A stretch of DNA of 64,000 nt from Patellaria atrata CBS 101060 (GCA_010093705.1 MU006100.1:633024-697023); one strand, 5' to 3'; positions 36,101 to 48,382 are shown, counted from the first letter of the stretch. The notes: generated by a model not told the origin, from the letters alone. Numbers and translations: made by a program.

Positions 36101-39100
36101 TCTCCGCTGCGAACATGTTCGTGCTAACTCGACTGATTGGCGGACTTGCTCTGACTATAGCTGGAGGCGTCATCGGATTCATTGTGATTGCTGCATTACA
36201 CTCTATACATCTCGGTGCAACATTCTTCTTCTACCTCTTCGGACTCACTTCATATTTATCAGTCCTTGCAGTTCTTGCCGGATATCAATTTCCAGGGTCA
36301 TCTTTCCTCAATGGCCGTTACATCATTATCACCCTCATACCAACGCTCCTTATTTCCCCACTAGTAACTACGTGGATCAATGGGCACGACATCATCATCT
36401 ATTTGGGTATCTTGCACATATTTGTTGCTCTCCTATTCCTGGGAACTAGGCGAATAAGTTCACGCTGGGTTACGTGGTTGAAGTCTATCAAAGCGATTAA
36501 TGACAGCCAAGTAAAAGAGTGGTACATCAAAAATAGAGCTGACAATGATGAGAAAGCATTGAACCATCTCAATGGCCCCTCAGCATTGAACCTATGTAGA
36601 GCGGAGCTATATCGTACTGTTGAAGCTGAGGGAAAGCTCCGATTCTGGCAGAAGTCGAAAGCAGATTCTTTAGTGCAAGAGTTAGCTAAGAGTTGGGAGT
36701 CAACGATATTCCTGCTGGACTGGTATTGCCGCCTTGCCGACGTGAAGCGACCTCTACCTTACAGCTCCACCTGGAACCTGGAAATACAAGTGGCGCTCGA
36801 CAGTCTTCTCCAAAACCAAAAGGGGATCCGTTTGCACAATGCTTTCATTCACTGGCGCAACGCCGGAGATGAAATTGGTTGCGGTGTCTTATACTTTTTC
36901 GTCGCGCTTCTGGATCGTTGGATTGCGCTTGTTGCTGGAGGACAACTCGTTGGTCTTTCTTTGGCGGCTAATGAGGCATTCCGTATCGCTGTAGGCTGTG
37001 GGCTCGCATATTATCTCATTGGCGCAGTCCTTCTGGATTACAACGCTGGACATCTCCATCAAATGGCTCAGCAAGCAACTCCGGTGTCTATTCCGACAAC
37101 CGACGACATTCATAAAGCAAGGGTTAATGATGCTAAATTCAAACGAAAACTCTACTGGACGACGTTGGCACGGTTTCTTCACATCCATGTATGGGCTTTG
37201 GCTCTCAGTGCTGGCCTCGTGTGGATTTTTGCTGCCATTCCGGATGCACTGATCATGTTCTTATCCTATGTAGGCGCATATACGGGTCTTTTATTCTACC
37301 AGTATAATAAAATCTTTGCCGGACCGCATGCATTGATCCCACTCTTCATGGCTTGCGTATTCGGATTTGGCTCGGGTCTTGTCCTTAGACTCGCCCTTCC
37401 AGACTGGATATGGAATGATGTCATTGCCCTTGCAATAGCAACATGGACCGCCGCATTTTTATGTTTGGCCAAAGCGAAAATTGGTTTACCTGGGAAGGAG
37501 ACCAGGAGATACAAACTTTCCTCCTCACATTTTCATGCTTACGGTGGCATTGGTACTGACCATGAGTGGAGCCAGAGTGAGCTTGAGTCATTCTACGAAA
37601 CTTTACTTTCTGGTCCCTCGCAAAACTGTTTTGGTGTCCTTTCCCAGGGCCATCCCGGAAATGAAATAAAAGAAATATTATTGTCCTGCGCTCAGAATGG
37701 GCTCTCATACCCGGCCTGTGATGCATTTCCCGAAACATCCGAGATGTTGAGAAGGATCGTGTCTCTTTGGGATGTAGGCCGTATCTCGATCAGTCTTATC
37801 TCCTTTAAGTCTATAATCAAGGCAGAGGCTGATATCCGAGCTATCAGCTCATTCCGTAACGATCACCTTCATCTTGTGATAGCTTCTGACGCCGAACAAT
37901 CGACTTTCCAGGGAATGAGTGTCAGCAGTAATTGTAGAGCTATTGCCGAAACCCTTATTCACGCTTGCGCTGAAGAAATATTTGGTATTGAGCACAACCA
38001 CGCTGTCATCGCAGAATCTCTCTTGGTTTGCGACTTTACGAGGAATGATGCTTATCAAGTGTCAGAATGTGTCAAGCGAGCTGTTCCGTTCGATTTCTCA
38101 GAGTCTAAAGTAGCGCATCTTGTGGAGTCAGCGAGGAAAGAACTCATCCACAATCTCTGTGTTGGTGTAAGAGAAACGTCTTGGAACTCCTTACCTCCCG
38201 ATATGAGGGTCTTATTCGTACAACGATGCCTGAACGACACTTGCCGGTGGACTAAAACCGCTCTCAGTTGGATCTCTGCTAATATCGAGGCTGAGGAAGG
38301 GTGCACCATCGCGACACGGCTAGCCAGATATGATCTCGGTGCCGTGCTTGCTATATCGAAGTGCAATTATCTCAAATACCAAGTGCCATTGCGCCTGGGT
38401 GAAAAGACATACCAGCAACGAACAGCAGACATCTACTATTACGACGATAAACCTCAACCATACTCTCCTAAAACATTTACACAGTTCCTTTTAAAGCAAA
38501 TGAAGGTTCCGTTTGCACGATCGTATCACTCACTGGGCACAATTGTCAAATTCTTTGCCATAGCTATTACCGCCGATCCCGAATTCCAGCGAGAGTTGGA
38601 TTACATGATATCAGAGAAACCACACTTTGTCGCTGCTCCGTCTTCTTTCCTTCTCAACTGCCTTTGGATCTATACGAGATTTGCCCAGTCTCTCGTGTTT
38701 CCATTCTTTCTGGTAAGTGAATGTCCACTTTTCATTTTTTTGATTTGAAAATATTTTGGTTTTCAGGTGCATAATTGACATGGACAACAGTTATGTGGCC
38801 GTGACGAGATTAAGACCATTCTCAGTACAATCACGGGAGCTGTGATAACGCTGAAACCAGGCCGAGTGTTGATTGACACTCTAGACAAGAAAACTACTGC
38901 CTTTATCAAGACTATTGATGAGGGTGTCAAGTTGACCTTCTATAATGGGATCGTAAAACAGGAACCGGCATGGGGCGCTACGCGTATTAGTACATTTTCC
39001 AAGGATTTACTTCTCCTTTCACGAGAAGATCTTGATGGTCATGAGGTTCAAAACAAATATATCTATGAATACTCACTGCAGCGAGAGAAGCGAATAAGTA

Positions 39101-42100
39101 CCATTGTGCGACCGGAAAACCTGAGAATTCCCATGGTTCGAAAATGCGTCGCTGGAACCCAGGAAGGTGCTGTTTTCTATTACAATAACAAAGGTCTTAT
39201 TGAATCTGGATCTTACATGCAGCACGGAAATTTGGTCCGGTTCAAATATAGATACCGCAAGAATGCCAAGTATGCAGATGAATTACTCCGAGCTGAGTTC
39301 GTTTTACCTCACATTTTCGTGAGCGTCAGCTGGTGCGCACCACCTATCAGGCATCCAGAGAAGACAGAAAGATGGATTCCACATTCTAGAGTGCATGAGG
39401 CTACCTTTGTACAAGGAGCAGACGTCTATGAAAGTACTTGGCTCTATGACCACAAATTCCATCCGACAATCACGACAAAGCTCAACGGCCAAGCCGCTGC
39501 TACCCCTGATATGATCCGCCACGATTGGCTCGGCGTATTGAAGAAACCAACATCTACTAGTTTTGTGGACGACAACCCGTTGGTGGATTTCCGATCTCTA
39601 AGTTCAAATATCGTGACCAGAACTCTTGGAAAAAACAAGAAACGAATTCCCGTGTCAACATCAACATCACGCTCTCATTTGTGGCGGGCATGGAAAACTC
39701 AGCCACACATTGACGGAGTAGTCATTAGATGGCTCGACGAGCAACTTATGAGGGGCGAGCCCCTGCTCAAACAATATTGGACTAAAAGAGATTGCGGAAA
39801 GCTTGACAAAGCTGAAGACTATCTCGCACTCCATGCTGATGCTATCATGGCCACCACTGAGCTCTCTAACGAGGTTGGTGCCTGGACACCACTCGCAATT
39901 CGAATGGGTGATCTGTCAAGCTTTGGTCAAGGCGGAGACGCTATCATATACACAAGGACTAAAACATTACAGCCGGATACTGATGACCGTTTGCATGTAA
40001 TTGCTGTAGATACCGGGACCTGGCCGAACGAAGGAGGTGGTGTATCAGCATGCCGAAGAGATCTCATAAACAACCTCCGGTCAGTTAGGTGGCATATGGT
40101 GGTCGAATCTGCGAGTGACTTTGGTATTCCGAAACATCAAACAGAAGAGAACGTCGAATCGTTGAAAGTAGTCCCACTTTGGGGTATTGATTTCATGCAT
40201 CCTCATCACGGTATCTTCACCAATAAATTAGATGGTGAAATCGACATGATGGTCAAGGATAACACCATAGAGGATATCCGCCTCAATTTCGTCCCGATAT
40301 TAACCGCCCTTGTAAGGGGCGCTCGTTCGATTAAAATGTCGAGTGCAGATATCAAACAAGCAACAAGAGCTCTCGTCAACCTAAATACCTATTTTGAAGA
40401 CTCTCGCCACTGGAAAGAAGTATGGACAAGTGATGTTGTCAAGGAAAGTTGGAGAAACCTCTGGCTTGAGGAAATACCTAATGCAAAACCTCCGTCGGAA
40501 TGGTTCGAAACCGAATGGCCAACACTTGGTCATTTTGACACAGCCCTTGATCTATGGTTCAGGTACCTCTTCATCTTTTCGGTTCCTATCCCCGAGCGGA
40601 TCCCAAGTGTTTTTCAAAGCTCACACCATAGCGTATCAGCATCCTATGGGATTGTTTGTAAAATCAAACGCAACTGTACACTCCAGGTTTGGGACCACGC
40701 CATATCTTGGAGAGAGACCAACCTCTATTTGTCTTCTGCGATGTGTACTTTGCCTCCATTCATTCGGAATGCACTTCTTGGTTTAATGCGACTTACCTCA
40801 GTACTTGTCCTCCACCATGCGGACCAAGTGCTCCCTTGTGCTGATTTTTTTAATCCCGGGTGGGAGATAGAAATTGGCAGTTCCGAGGGAACTCTTACAC
40901 ATAGAAATGTGTTTAAGAGAAAGGTGGACCCCATAGTAAATGGAATTACGGACATGCAAAAGTTTGCTCCAGTATCCGAAATCAAGACGAAGAGCCCTAC
41001 TGTCACTATGCTTTCGCATCTATGGTTAGCTAAGGACATCAAAGGAGCCCTGCTAGCGGCAGACATTATTATCAACAAATGGGGGTTCGAAGACTATACC
41101 CTTGACATCTATGGAGCACTAAATAAAGCACCGGTATACTCTTCAGAATGCCAAGAGATTATCGCTAGTAAGGGTCTAGGAGAGAAGGTCACCCTTCGGG
41201 GTACCGCAGACCCTAGCATGGTGCTTTCAAATACTGTAAGTTCCACATTCCGTAAGTGCATTACAAAATGCTAACATACATTCAAGTGGGTCTTCCTTAA
41301 CTCCTCGGTTTCTGAGGGACTGCCACTAGCTCTTGGGGAAGCTGCATTGACTGGGGCACCTGTTGTTTGTACAGACGTAGGAGCTTCGCTCAGAGTCCTA
41401 ACAGACCCCGACGACAACAGGAGATACAGTGAAGTCGTGGCACCGAATGATGCTTTGTCTCTAGCACGCGCTCAGATTAATCTTTTAGCGATGCTGGGCG
41501 AGTGGAGCAAATATGCTGATGACGACCCAACTAAACCAGCTCCTATTCTTCCAGTAGCACCAACCAAAAAAGATGTTGAGATTATCACTAAACGTATGTA
41601 CGAAAAGACAGCTCAGCGCCGTAAGCTAGGTATGATGGCAAGAAGTATTGTTCAAAAAAGCTTCAGCGGAGAGCGGTATCTGCGAGAGCATGAGCAGGTA
41701 GGATCCTCTAACTACACATTGTCTGCTGTTCGGTCTCTAACTATATGCTAGATGTTATGGATCGGAAAAGCCTGTTACGAGATGTTGGATATTCCGAAGA
41801 TCACAGCCAAACCTCTGGATCAAGTTGTAAGACCTCGGGCGACGAAGCGGAAATCAAATCAGATTGTAGACGAACAGCTTGAAAGGATGGTTCATCCACC
41901 TCGCCCAGCGTGGCTCAAGCATACATCAACGTCGACATCATTCTCAAGTGTGTACATGGATGATAGCAAATCAACGCGCGCCTCCCAGGCCTTGGGTCCG
42001 TTCTCTAGAGGTCAGTATCAAAGAGATGCATTGGTTGACCTAGAATCCGGAGTAAGTGATAGCCCCGCAAGGGCGAAGTTCAAGACTGGCCTGCTAGCAG

Positions 42101-42231
42101 GAAGAGAGATTCCGCCATCCAGAGCGTCAATTCCCATGGCGGCAAGCGGGAAAAGCAGTATGAGTATGAAGAGTGCTAAGAGCAGAGCTCCGAGCGGACT
42201 GAGTCAGGTACTCAATGCAACAGCATATTAG
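33129..42231 (+). CDS. gt4c: Giant multi-pass GT4 glycosyltransferase, galactosaminogalactan synthase (Gt4C-like)
   Basis: Predicted to polymerise and export the Gal/GalNAc chain at the plasma membrane. Six phase-0 exons (33129-33284, 33401-34291, 34345-38712, 38791-41235, 41287-41697, 41752-42231) give 2,916 residues. Order: an N-terminal membrane helix (about 20-42); a soluble region with barrel-like strands (GVYLGPFSYHLTE, VLVLDPYQ); a large membrane block (about 864-1056) and further helices (about 1192-1254 and 1292-1400); then the GT4 part, with a donor-domain loop VIAVDTGTWPNEGGGVSA near 2205, much like bacterial PelF, and the E-x7-E motif in FLNSSVSEGLPLALGEAA (about 2624-2641). The tail is Ser/Lys-rich. 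The second intron is GC-AG (GCAAGT...TATTAG), the others GT-AG. This completes the cluster with agd3, ega3, sph3 and uge3. Confidence 0.94.
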
Positions 42232-42669
42232 AATGGACTTGGGGATACATCCAGAGATTACGACATTACGACCACTTTAGACCTGAAATTGCATAGTAGC
42301 ATACACTAGCTTGGAGTTGGGGAGGAATTATTTGTTTTGGAAAGTGTAGAATTATGCGTTAGAAGTACGATGAGCGCCCTTTCTTTCACCAAGATCATAG
42401 TATTAGTACACTTATTGACTTTGGAATTTTTCAACCTATGTTGTTATATGTTCACACGTTTTCATTAGTCATATTTGAAATAGCCCTGCTTTGGGTGGAC
42501 TTGTTATCCATATGCGCCACTCCACGTTTCTATAAAATGCTATGTCCATCTATGCAATGTGTAATCGTAAGACTTCAACAAGAACAGATCACACCATCCG
42601 ATAGAAGCGTCTACCGCTCTGGCCGATAATTCAACCCCAACTTCTTCCACCGTACCATCTTTAGGCCCT
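42232..42669. other. Intergenic region 3' of gt4c
   Basis: About 440 bases between convergent genes; UTR-like, no gene seen. Confidence 0.5.
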
Positions 42670-43137
42670 TCAACGGCGAACAAGCCTGTCCCATGCCCTC
42701 CGAAGTCTCCTCCTTTCCCCTCCCCTTTCCTCAACAACCTCAGCGGCCCCCTGTACAAGCTCTAGCACGTCAGTACGCACGACGAAGAACCCCTCCGTAA
42801 ACTCCCCCCTCAACACCCACATCAAATTCTGGACTCCCGTCCTCATCCACTGGATTCGGTTCTAGAGACCCCTGTTCTGTTCCTCCAGGTTTGTGATGAT
42901 ATCGATCAGAATGTTTACCATCCGTCTATCGTGCTCGAGCCGGGTTATCATCCGAGCTTGAGCCCGAACTAGGGTCTTTGCGGCCCGAAGAGAGGCGTCC
43001 TGCTCCACGATGTGTTGGTGCTGCTCGCTGATGAGTGCGAGAAGCTCGACATTGGTATTGGCTGTGACGGCGGCAGGAGGGGAGGAGGAAGCAGCCGAGG
43101 GGGTGGTGGTGGCGTCGGGGGAGGAGGTTCGTTGCAT
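42670..43137 (-). CDS. Small coiled-coil hypothetical protein, two exons (136 aa)
   Basis: Exon 1 (43137-42919) encodes a Ser/Thr/Pro/Ala-rich N-terminus (MQRTSSPDATTTPSAASSS) followed by a helical stretch with heptad spacing (LLALISEQHQHIVEQDASLR, then MITRLEHDRRM). A 57-base intron starts GTAAAC and ends TCTAG; it is in frame except that its last codon would be TAG. Exon 2 (42861-42670) continues NRIQWMRTGVQNLMWVLRGE, then a basic Arg-rich end. Without splicing the protein would stop at 91 residues. The layout, a low-complexity front and a coiled-coil back, recalls the plus-strand gene at 59975-60739, although I see no clear sequence identity. Function unknown. Confidence 0.5.
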
Positions 43138-44502
43138 TTCGTTCGTGGTGGGGTTGTGATTGTGTGGAGATTTGATAGTAATTCGATGTTGTGGATTTAA
43201 TAGAGCTTGTGGGTACTAGACGGAGAGACAATAGAGAGATTGTAGGAGGAGGTGAGAGTGAATACTTGTATGGGGAAGGGGAATCGAACTCGAAGTATTC
43301 AATAAGTACTGGGCAAAACCGAGGATTGTTTGAGGCGGAAGGTTATTGGTCGGTTGAGGTCATGCAGTTCAACATTACTGAAAGTTTTAACACTGAATAG
43401 GCGAATGTAGACTGACATCGGGGAATCATATAGTAAGGTGATGCTTAGCATTCACTTATGGATTGTTCAGATGAGAATCTTTCCCTTTTATTGGGCTTTG
43501 CTGAGAGAGTGAATGATCATTGGCGTTACAAAGTACTTCAAAGATGTAGTGCAGAGGTTATGAGAGAAGTGAATACACGTAGACGATATTGAGATACTAT
43601 TGAGGACAATACAAGACCGGTTTCAGTTATATCGAAAAAGGGGATGAAAGCTGCTGTATAGAGAAGTTGAGGTCATGTATTTCAGAACAACTATTCCCTT
43701 CACCCAATGGTCATTTTCATTACTATATTTTTCATTTTGAAATCTTTACTTGCTGGGAGGTAATCAAGGGACTTCCAGTGGAAAACAGTGGGTGCTTCAG
43801 GAGGATTCTATGGTCGAGCCCATCAATAGTGAGCTTCATATTGAACTAGCACAAGTTCACCATCATCTGAAATGTCTTTCCAGGCTATTTTCAAAGCTTT
43901 TCTTTATAGCGCAGATGCTTGGAATTGATACAGGTCCTCGAGTCAGATATATCAAGGCCACTGACAGTCGAATTAAGCTTTCCCGAGTGCAAATATTAGG
44001 GTGTATCGTTCTAGACATTGGAGGAGACTTTTGATACTGTTCACTTCCCCCCAAACCGACTACTTTACCGGTTTGCATGTTTATATGACCAAATTTCCTC
44101 CTGCAGACGTTAAGAAGTGAGTGAACAATAACGTTGGAAAGGTTTGACGAGAACCGTTGCGACGATCCGGTCGCATGCACCGGCTGAATGCACAGTGTGC
44201 CCAATCCAACGCCAGCTCTTTCGGGGAATACTCAATATTTATGCCTGAGGAATACATCATGCCCAGAAACTCAATATTGAATCCTTACAACTACTAACTG
44301 TACGTAGAGGTTAAACTTGCCCTTACGTCGCGTGAGATCAAAACGGATGAGATCGCCAACGAACTAACGGATACCATAACAACGTTTAAAGGCTGAGAGA
44401 TCCGCAGCCTCACACCATGCCATTCCCGCTCTTCATAGGAAACGGATCAGCCTCGTGGGAGCTGTGTGAGACCGCGTTGTTGTTTTCTACATCTAACCAT
44501 AC
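43138..44502. other. Intergenic region upstream of the CFEM gene
   Basis: About 1.36 kb. Plus frames at 43750-44034 (from 43811 an ATG reads MVEPINSELHIELAQVHHHL) and a minus frame at 43863-44204 overlap each other; neither has motifs or introns I can support. Confidence 0.4.
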
Positions 44503-45503
44503 ATGATGGGAAAGTTCTCAGTGCGAGATCTTCAGCTCTCTGTCTGCACTGGCCTCCTTATGCTCATTTCCCTCCCCAGGATCAGCGCATGGGACCTAGC
44601 TCGGCTACCGTCTTGCGCCGTGAGTGAAAGTTGGCTCCTCTTGTGTTTCGAATTACTGAGAAGAAAATATCCTAGATCAAATGTGTAGAGAATACTCTCA
44701 GCACATCAGACCTTTCGTGTCGTTGTAGACGCTTTGACCGGTCCTCAATCAGGCTCCCGCCATGCGTGCAGAACAGTTGCAGCATAGAAGACTACAAGTG
44801 TATGTGAGAACTGAGAAGTAACAGAGAGCACTAAAGACCATCCCGCTGATTTTATATAGTAATTAGAAAAGTGTTACTCTCCATATGCCATTCCACCGAT
44901 TTCACCGAACCGCATTCTTCCTTGACGGGAGATATAGCTCGTGTAGAGCTGAGGGCTCCCGCCAGTTCGTCTGACACAGTTGTAGAATATCAAACTACTA
45001 TATCCGGTTCTCATACTACCTTAATAACCACCACCGCCTCCACCCTACCCTCTCAGCCCGTGGAATCTGCATCCGAAGCACCTCCGTCTAGGGGGCTTTC
45101 GGCAGGAGCTAAGGCCGGCATTGGAGTAGGCGTCTTTCTTGGCTTCATATTATGCGTAATCGTTGGAGTCCTTTTCTATTTACGAAAGATTAAAAAGAAT
45201 GGAGGTAATCGCTATATTGAGAGGTATAGGAGGAAACTGGAATCTGGAGGGCGCCGAACTGCCGGCTCAGCAAACACTGAAGTAGGGACGGCAGGCACAC
45301 AAGAGTCAAGACAATCAATAGGAAACAGTGGCTCAGATCCCGAAGCAAACGACGTGAAAAAGGCGGGCATAACAAGGACTTCCACGGAACTGGAGTCGCT
45401 CGATCAAACTAAAAATGAGTTACCTCCATCTCAGTCTCTGAAATACGAGCTGGGAACCAAAGAGACCCGCAGACTCTCGCGGATGAAGGAAGAGTTTGGT
45501 TGA
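44503..45503 (+). CDS. CFEM-domain single-pass membrane protein
   Basis: CFEM proteins are fungal cell-surface proteins; some bind haem or act in host interaction. Three exons (44503-44619, 44676-44799, 44860-45503) sum to 294 residues. A signal peptide is evident (LQLSVCTGLLMLISLPRISA) and is followed by the Cys-rich module: LPSCA, IKC, SDLSCRC, PPC, NSC and LLSIC. Only seven of the usual eight CFEM cysteines are visible; the one expected before the SD of SDLSCRC is missing. After a Ser/Thr-rich stalk (TTISGSHTTLITTTAS) comes a transmembrane helix (AGIGVGVFLGFILCVIVGVL) and a cytosolic basic, Ser-rich tail. This domain plan matches CFEM receptors rather than GPI-anchored ones. All introns are GT-AG and in phase. 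Confidence 0.85.
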
Positions 45504-46417
45504 AGAGAAGGAAAAGAACAGTTATCTATTGGTTATAACAATAATATAATGTCTTATGATTCCAACGCGAATCCGAGGGCTGGACCTAGACCAGGGGATC
45601 TCTTGCAATGTCTGAAGCGTTTTGAACTAATTACGGGACATAATACGACACAGAGATCAAGATCTACATTAGGAGCTACTAAATGAGACGACGGATCCAC
45701 GTGGAGGACGCCGCCCTGGACGATCCCTAGTGTTGAATGCAGTATTCAGAGCGGCTAGAGCGCATATCCGATAATTGAGAAAGAGCTGCGCTCGCCGCAC
45801 TAGCCAAAGTGAAAATCTAGAAAACGTTCTTATGCTCTAAACTTGATGATTTGAAAGCATTAGCTAACCCTGCGGTGTAGCGCTGGCAAGATCTTCAACT
45901 TTCCACCTTCAGGGACCGCCCTTTGCCTCCGCCCTATTGACACCTCAGTCGCCCAGGATGATGTGAAGTTTGGTGCTCTTGTATGACTGTAGAGCAATTT
46001 ACTGCCCAGAGAATTCGGTGTACAAATCTGCACAAATGTGGGTGCGGGTGGGAACAGTGGCTTTGAGATCACTGTGCTCTATTTCGTATCGGACAGGATA
46101 CCGATCTACTTACTACGGCTAGATTTTATAAGTAACTAATCGATTAGAGATGCTAATATTCAGCTAAAACGCTAAAAGGATGGGCTTAATCAGCTATAGA
46201 CCGAGCTTCAAAATGTTGAATCCGTGCACAGTTGTCTATACGAGCTGAATTAGTCCGCCTCTAACCCTCAACTCTACAAGCAACTAGATATAAAACCCAG
46301 TCTGAACCGCATAAAAGAATCACAATTCAGACTGCAGTGCGAGAAAAACCCTCGATTGGAATAGTCTTCAGATATTCAACCAGAGTTCTTGTCTCAATCA
46401 CATCCAGCATATTCACA
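45504..46417. other. Intergenic region
   Basis: About 0.9 kb without a supported gene. Its last 100 bases hold a GATATAAAACC element (about 46287-46297) that fits as TATA box of the next gene. Confidence 0.45.
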
Positions 46418-47349
46418 ATGAAGGCCAACTTTCTTTTCGCTCTTCCACTGTTTACTGCGCTTGCTTATGCCGCACCGTCCAAAGATGTCGCGGATCTCAT
46501 GAAACGGGCCCCTGATCGCCGTGTTGCCTTCAAGCTTTGTACCGGTACCAATCTCTCCGGCGACTGCTACCGTCACACAGATGTCGACGGCTTCTGTACG
46601 TGCGCACCTCCAAAAGCTTCGAGTTGAAGAAAACTAATCCTAGATATTAGATAACCTTGATGAACCGTATTTAGACAACATAAATTCGTTTTCCATCAAC
46701 AAAGGAGTCTGGTGCTATGTGACTACGTATTTGGCCTCACTGATCTTGGTTATATATTGCACGGACTAACCCTATATCAAGGGAACTTATGGGTGAAGGA
46801 AAAGTTAACACCGCATTTGAATATCCGGGAGTGATGGACTTATCTACGATTGGGCTGGCTAATACCATTGCATCTGTTGGATGCTGGTTCAAGTGAGACC
46901 CGCTTTTATTACGAAATGGAGAGTTGAACAATACTTAAACATTTATTAGAACCCCTATCAGCGAGATGGAAGTCTGCGACGGCCCGAACCGTACTGGAAA
47001 CTGTGGTCGAATCCCTATGCTCATAGAGGAAACTTGCAGTAAGTCAGGATAACTTCGAGGCTATATATCTATAGAGCAGCGGAGATCTAACCAAAATTGT
47101 AGAAAATATCCCTTCTCCGTATGCTGGTTCGGCACAGTCATTGTATCCCGTTACAGACTCAAGCTGCGTCGTGTTCAGGTAGATAGCCCATAATACGCAA
47201 TAGATCAATACTGACTCCGACATAGCGAACCGAACTGTCAAGGAGATACTTTGTATCTTGATTCACCGGGTGTAGATGATTTCTCTACTGCGTACGGTGG
47301 TGAACCGTTCGATGCACAGAGCCTGTTATGTTGGTTGTGGAATTGGTGA
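46418..47349 (+). CDS. Secreted Cys-rich protein with crystallin-like repeats (217 aa)
   Basis: Six exons (46418-46595, 46651-46726, 46782-46892, 46950-47038, 47103-47178, 47226-47349) join in phase and end in TGA. The N-terminus is a signal peptide (MKANFLFALPLFTALAYAAP), with a KR dibasic site about residue 27 (DLMKRAPDRR). The rest shows units of a beta/gamma-crystallin-like type: FKLCTGTNLSGDCYRHT, INSFSINKGVWCYV, IASVGCWF, EVCDGPNRTGNCGRIP and CVVFSEPNCQGDTLYL. Two units plus two units suggests two domains with paired cysteines. I infer the fold from the aromatic-x6-G spacing; no sequence family is named. No membrane anchor follows. A secreted antifungal, killer-like or effector role is possible but unsupported. 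Each exon is short, so simple ORF scans miss it. Confidence 0.7.
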
Positions 47350-47893
47350 AGACACCTATTTTGGTCGTATCTAACATCTAGTCTTGTCTGGTCTTCCTGT
47401 CTGTACAGGTGGTGAGTCAATCTGGCTTCCTCTATAGGCATTTGAGACCGTACATTCGTTCGTACAGTAACACAGAGCTTCAATTGAACGTCCCCTCTCT
47501 CGGTCGGCGACACTCGTTATGGGGGGGTAGGACGTTGTGATACATAGAATAGTGGAATATATCATTCTGATCTACGATTAGATATTAGGCTTCCCAAGTA
47601 TTTCGTACATTCTTCACTTTAGATGTTATTGTAGTTCACCCATTTTCCTGAAACATTTCACTTTGACAATAGGCATATTGTACCATTCTTCCGGAAATAG
47701 ATACTCAAGCTTCAGTTTCAGTACCTCAACTTCACCTGAAAAATGGCCATTCAGTTCCTATTGTTTACACTCTCAATACTTTTCACTTAGAGACCGTCCA
47801 CCGTCCGTTTTGCTTCTCTCCTACTTATACCCCTTCCCCTCTCCTCCACTTCCTGAGAACCTACAGAGAAAACTTACATTACAAATCACCAAA
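47350..47893. other. Intergenic region
   Basis: About 540 bases. A plus-strand frame from 47663 runs in phase into the next gene but has no conserved content; the stretch looks like promoter and 5' leader. Confidence 0.45.
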
Positions 47894-48166
47894 ATGCAAA
47901 TTTCCAGCACCGCTGCGCTGGCGGTGATCGTCACCTCCGGCGCCATTGCCGCCCTCTTCCTCTTCTTCCTCACCGCCCGCTCTGTGAGTCCAGCCCAATT
48001 CCCTATCCTACCTGATCCGTGTAATGTCACAGTAACTAATTACGTACGGCAGTGCCGCCACGAATACAGAAGGCGGTCAAACGCTGAAATCCAGGCTGTA
48101 CAGTCTGACATTGAACTGCAGCCCCTTCCACTGGCTGCTCAGACGAATCCAGCAAATGGCGAATAG
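47894..48166 (+). CDS. Tiny single-pass membrane protein (67 aa)
   Basis: Two exons (47894-47983 and 48053-48166). The 69-base intron starts GTGAGT, has an AACTAAT branch site and ends GGCAG. Being a multiple of three, it leaves the frame open if unspliced (90 residues). The spliced product starts MQISSTAALAVIVTSGAIAA, has one hydrophobic helix to about residue 27, then a basic turn (CRHEYRRRS) and a polar tail ending NPANGE. The positive-inside rule predicts the tail in the cytosol. No family recognised. A TCACC-AAA-ATG context supports the start. Confidence 0.55.
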   Translation: MQISSTAALAVIVTSGAIAALFLFFLTARSVSPAQFPILPDPCNVTVTNYVRQCRHEYRRRSNAEIQAVQSDIELQPLPLAAQTNPANGE

Positions 48167-48382
48167 GCCGTTTTGCGGAGGCAGTGCGGGTGAGTGCAAA
48201 TGTACCATCTCTCCTTGAGCTGAACTGACTATATTGTAGTTTTAAATCCGTACTGTACCGCCTTTTTCTTCGTCGAGATACCAGTTTTTCTACGGACGGC
48301 GTTAAGAGTATGGAGATTCAGTAGCTACAATGAGATTTCTCTTCCGGATGCGCCTATGCGTCCACCAAAAGCCCACAACTAT

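Noticed and set aside
42862-42864. In-frame TAG between two coherent halves of a protein, suggesting stop-codon readthrough
   Set aside because: A 57-base GT-AG intron ending exactly at this TAG removes it and keeps the frame; splicing is the simpler explanation.
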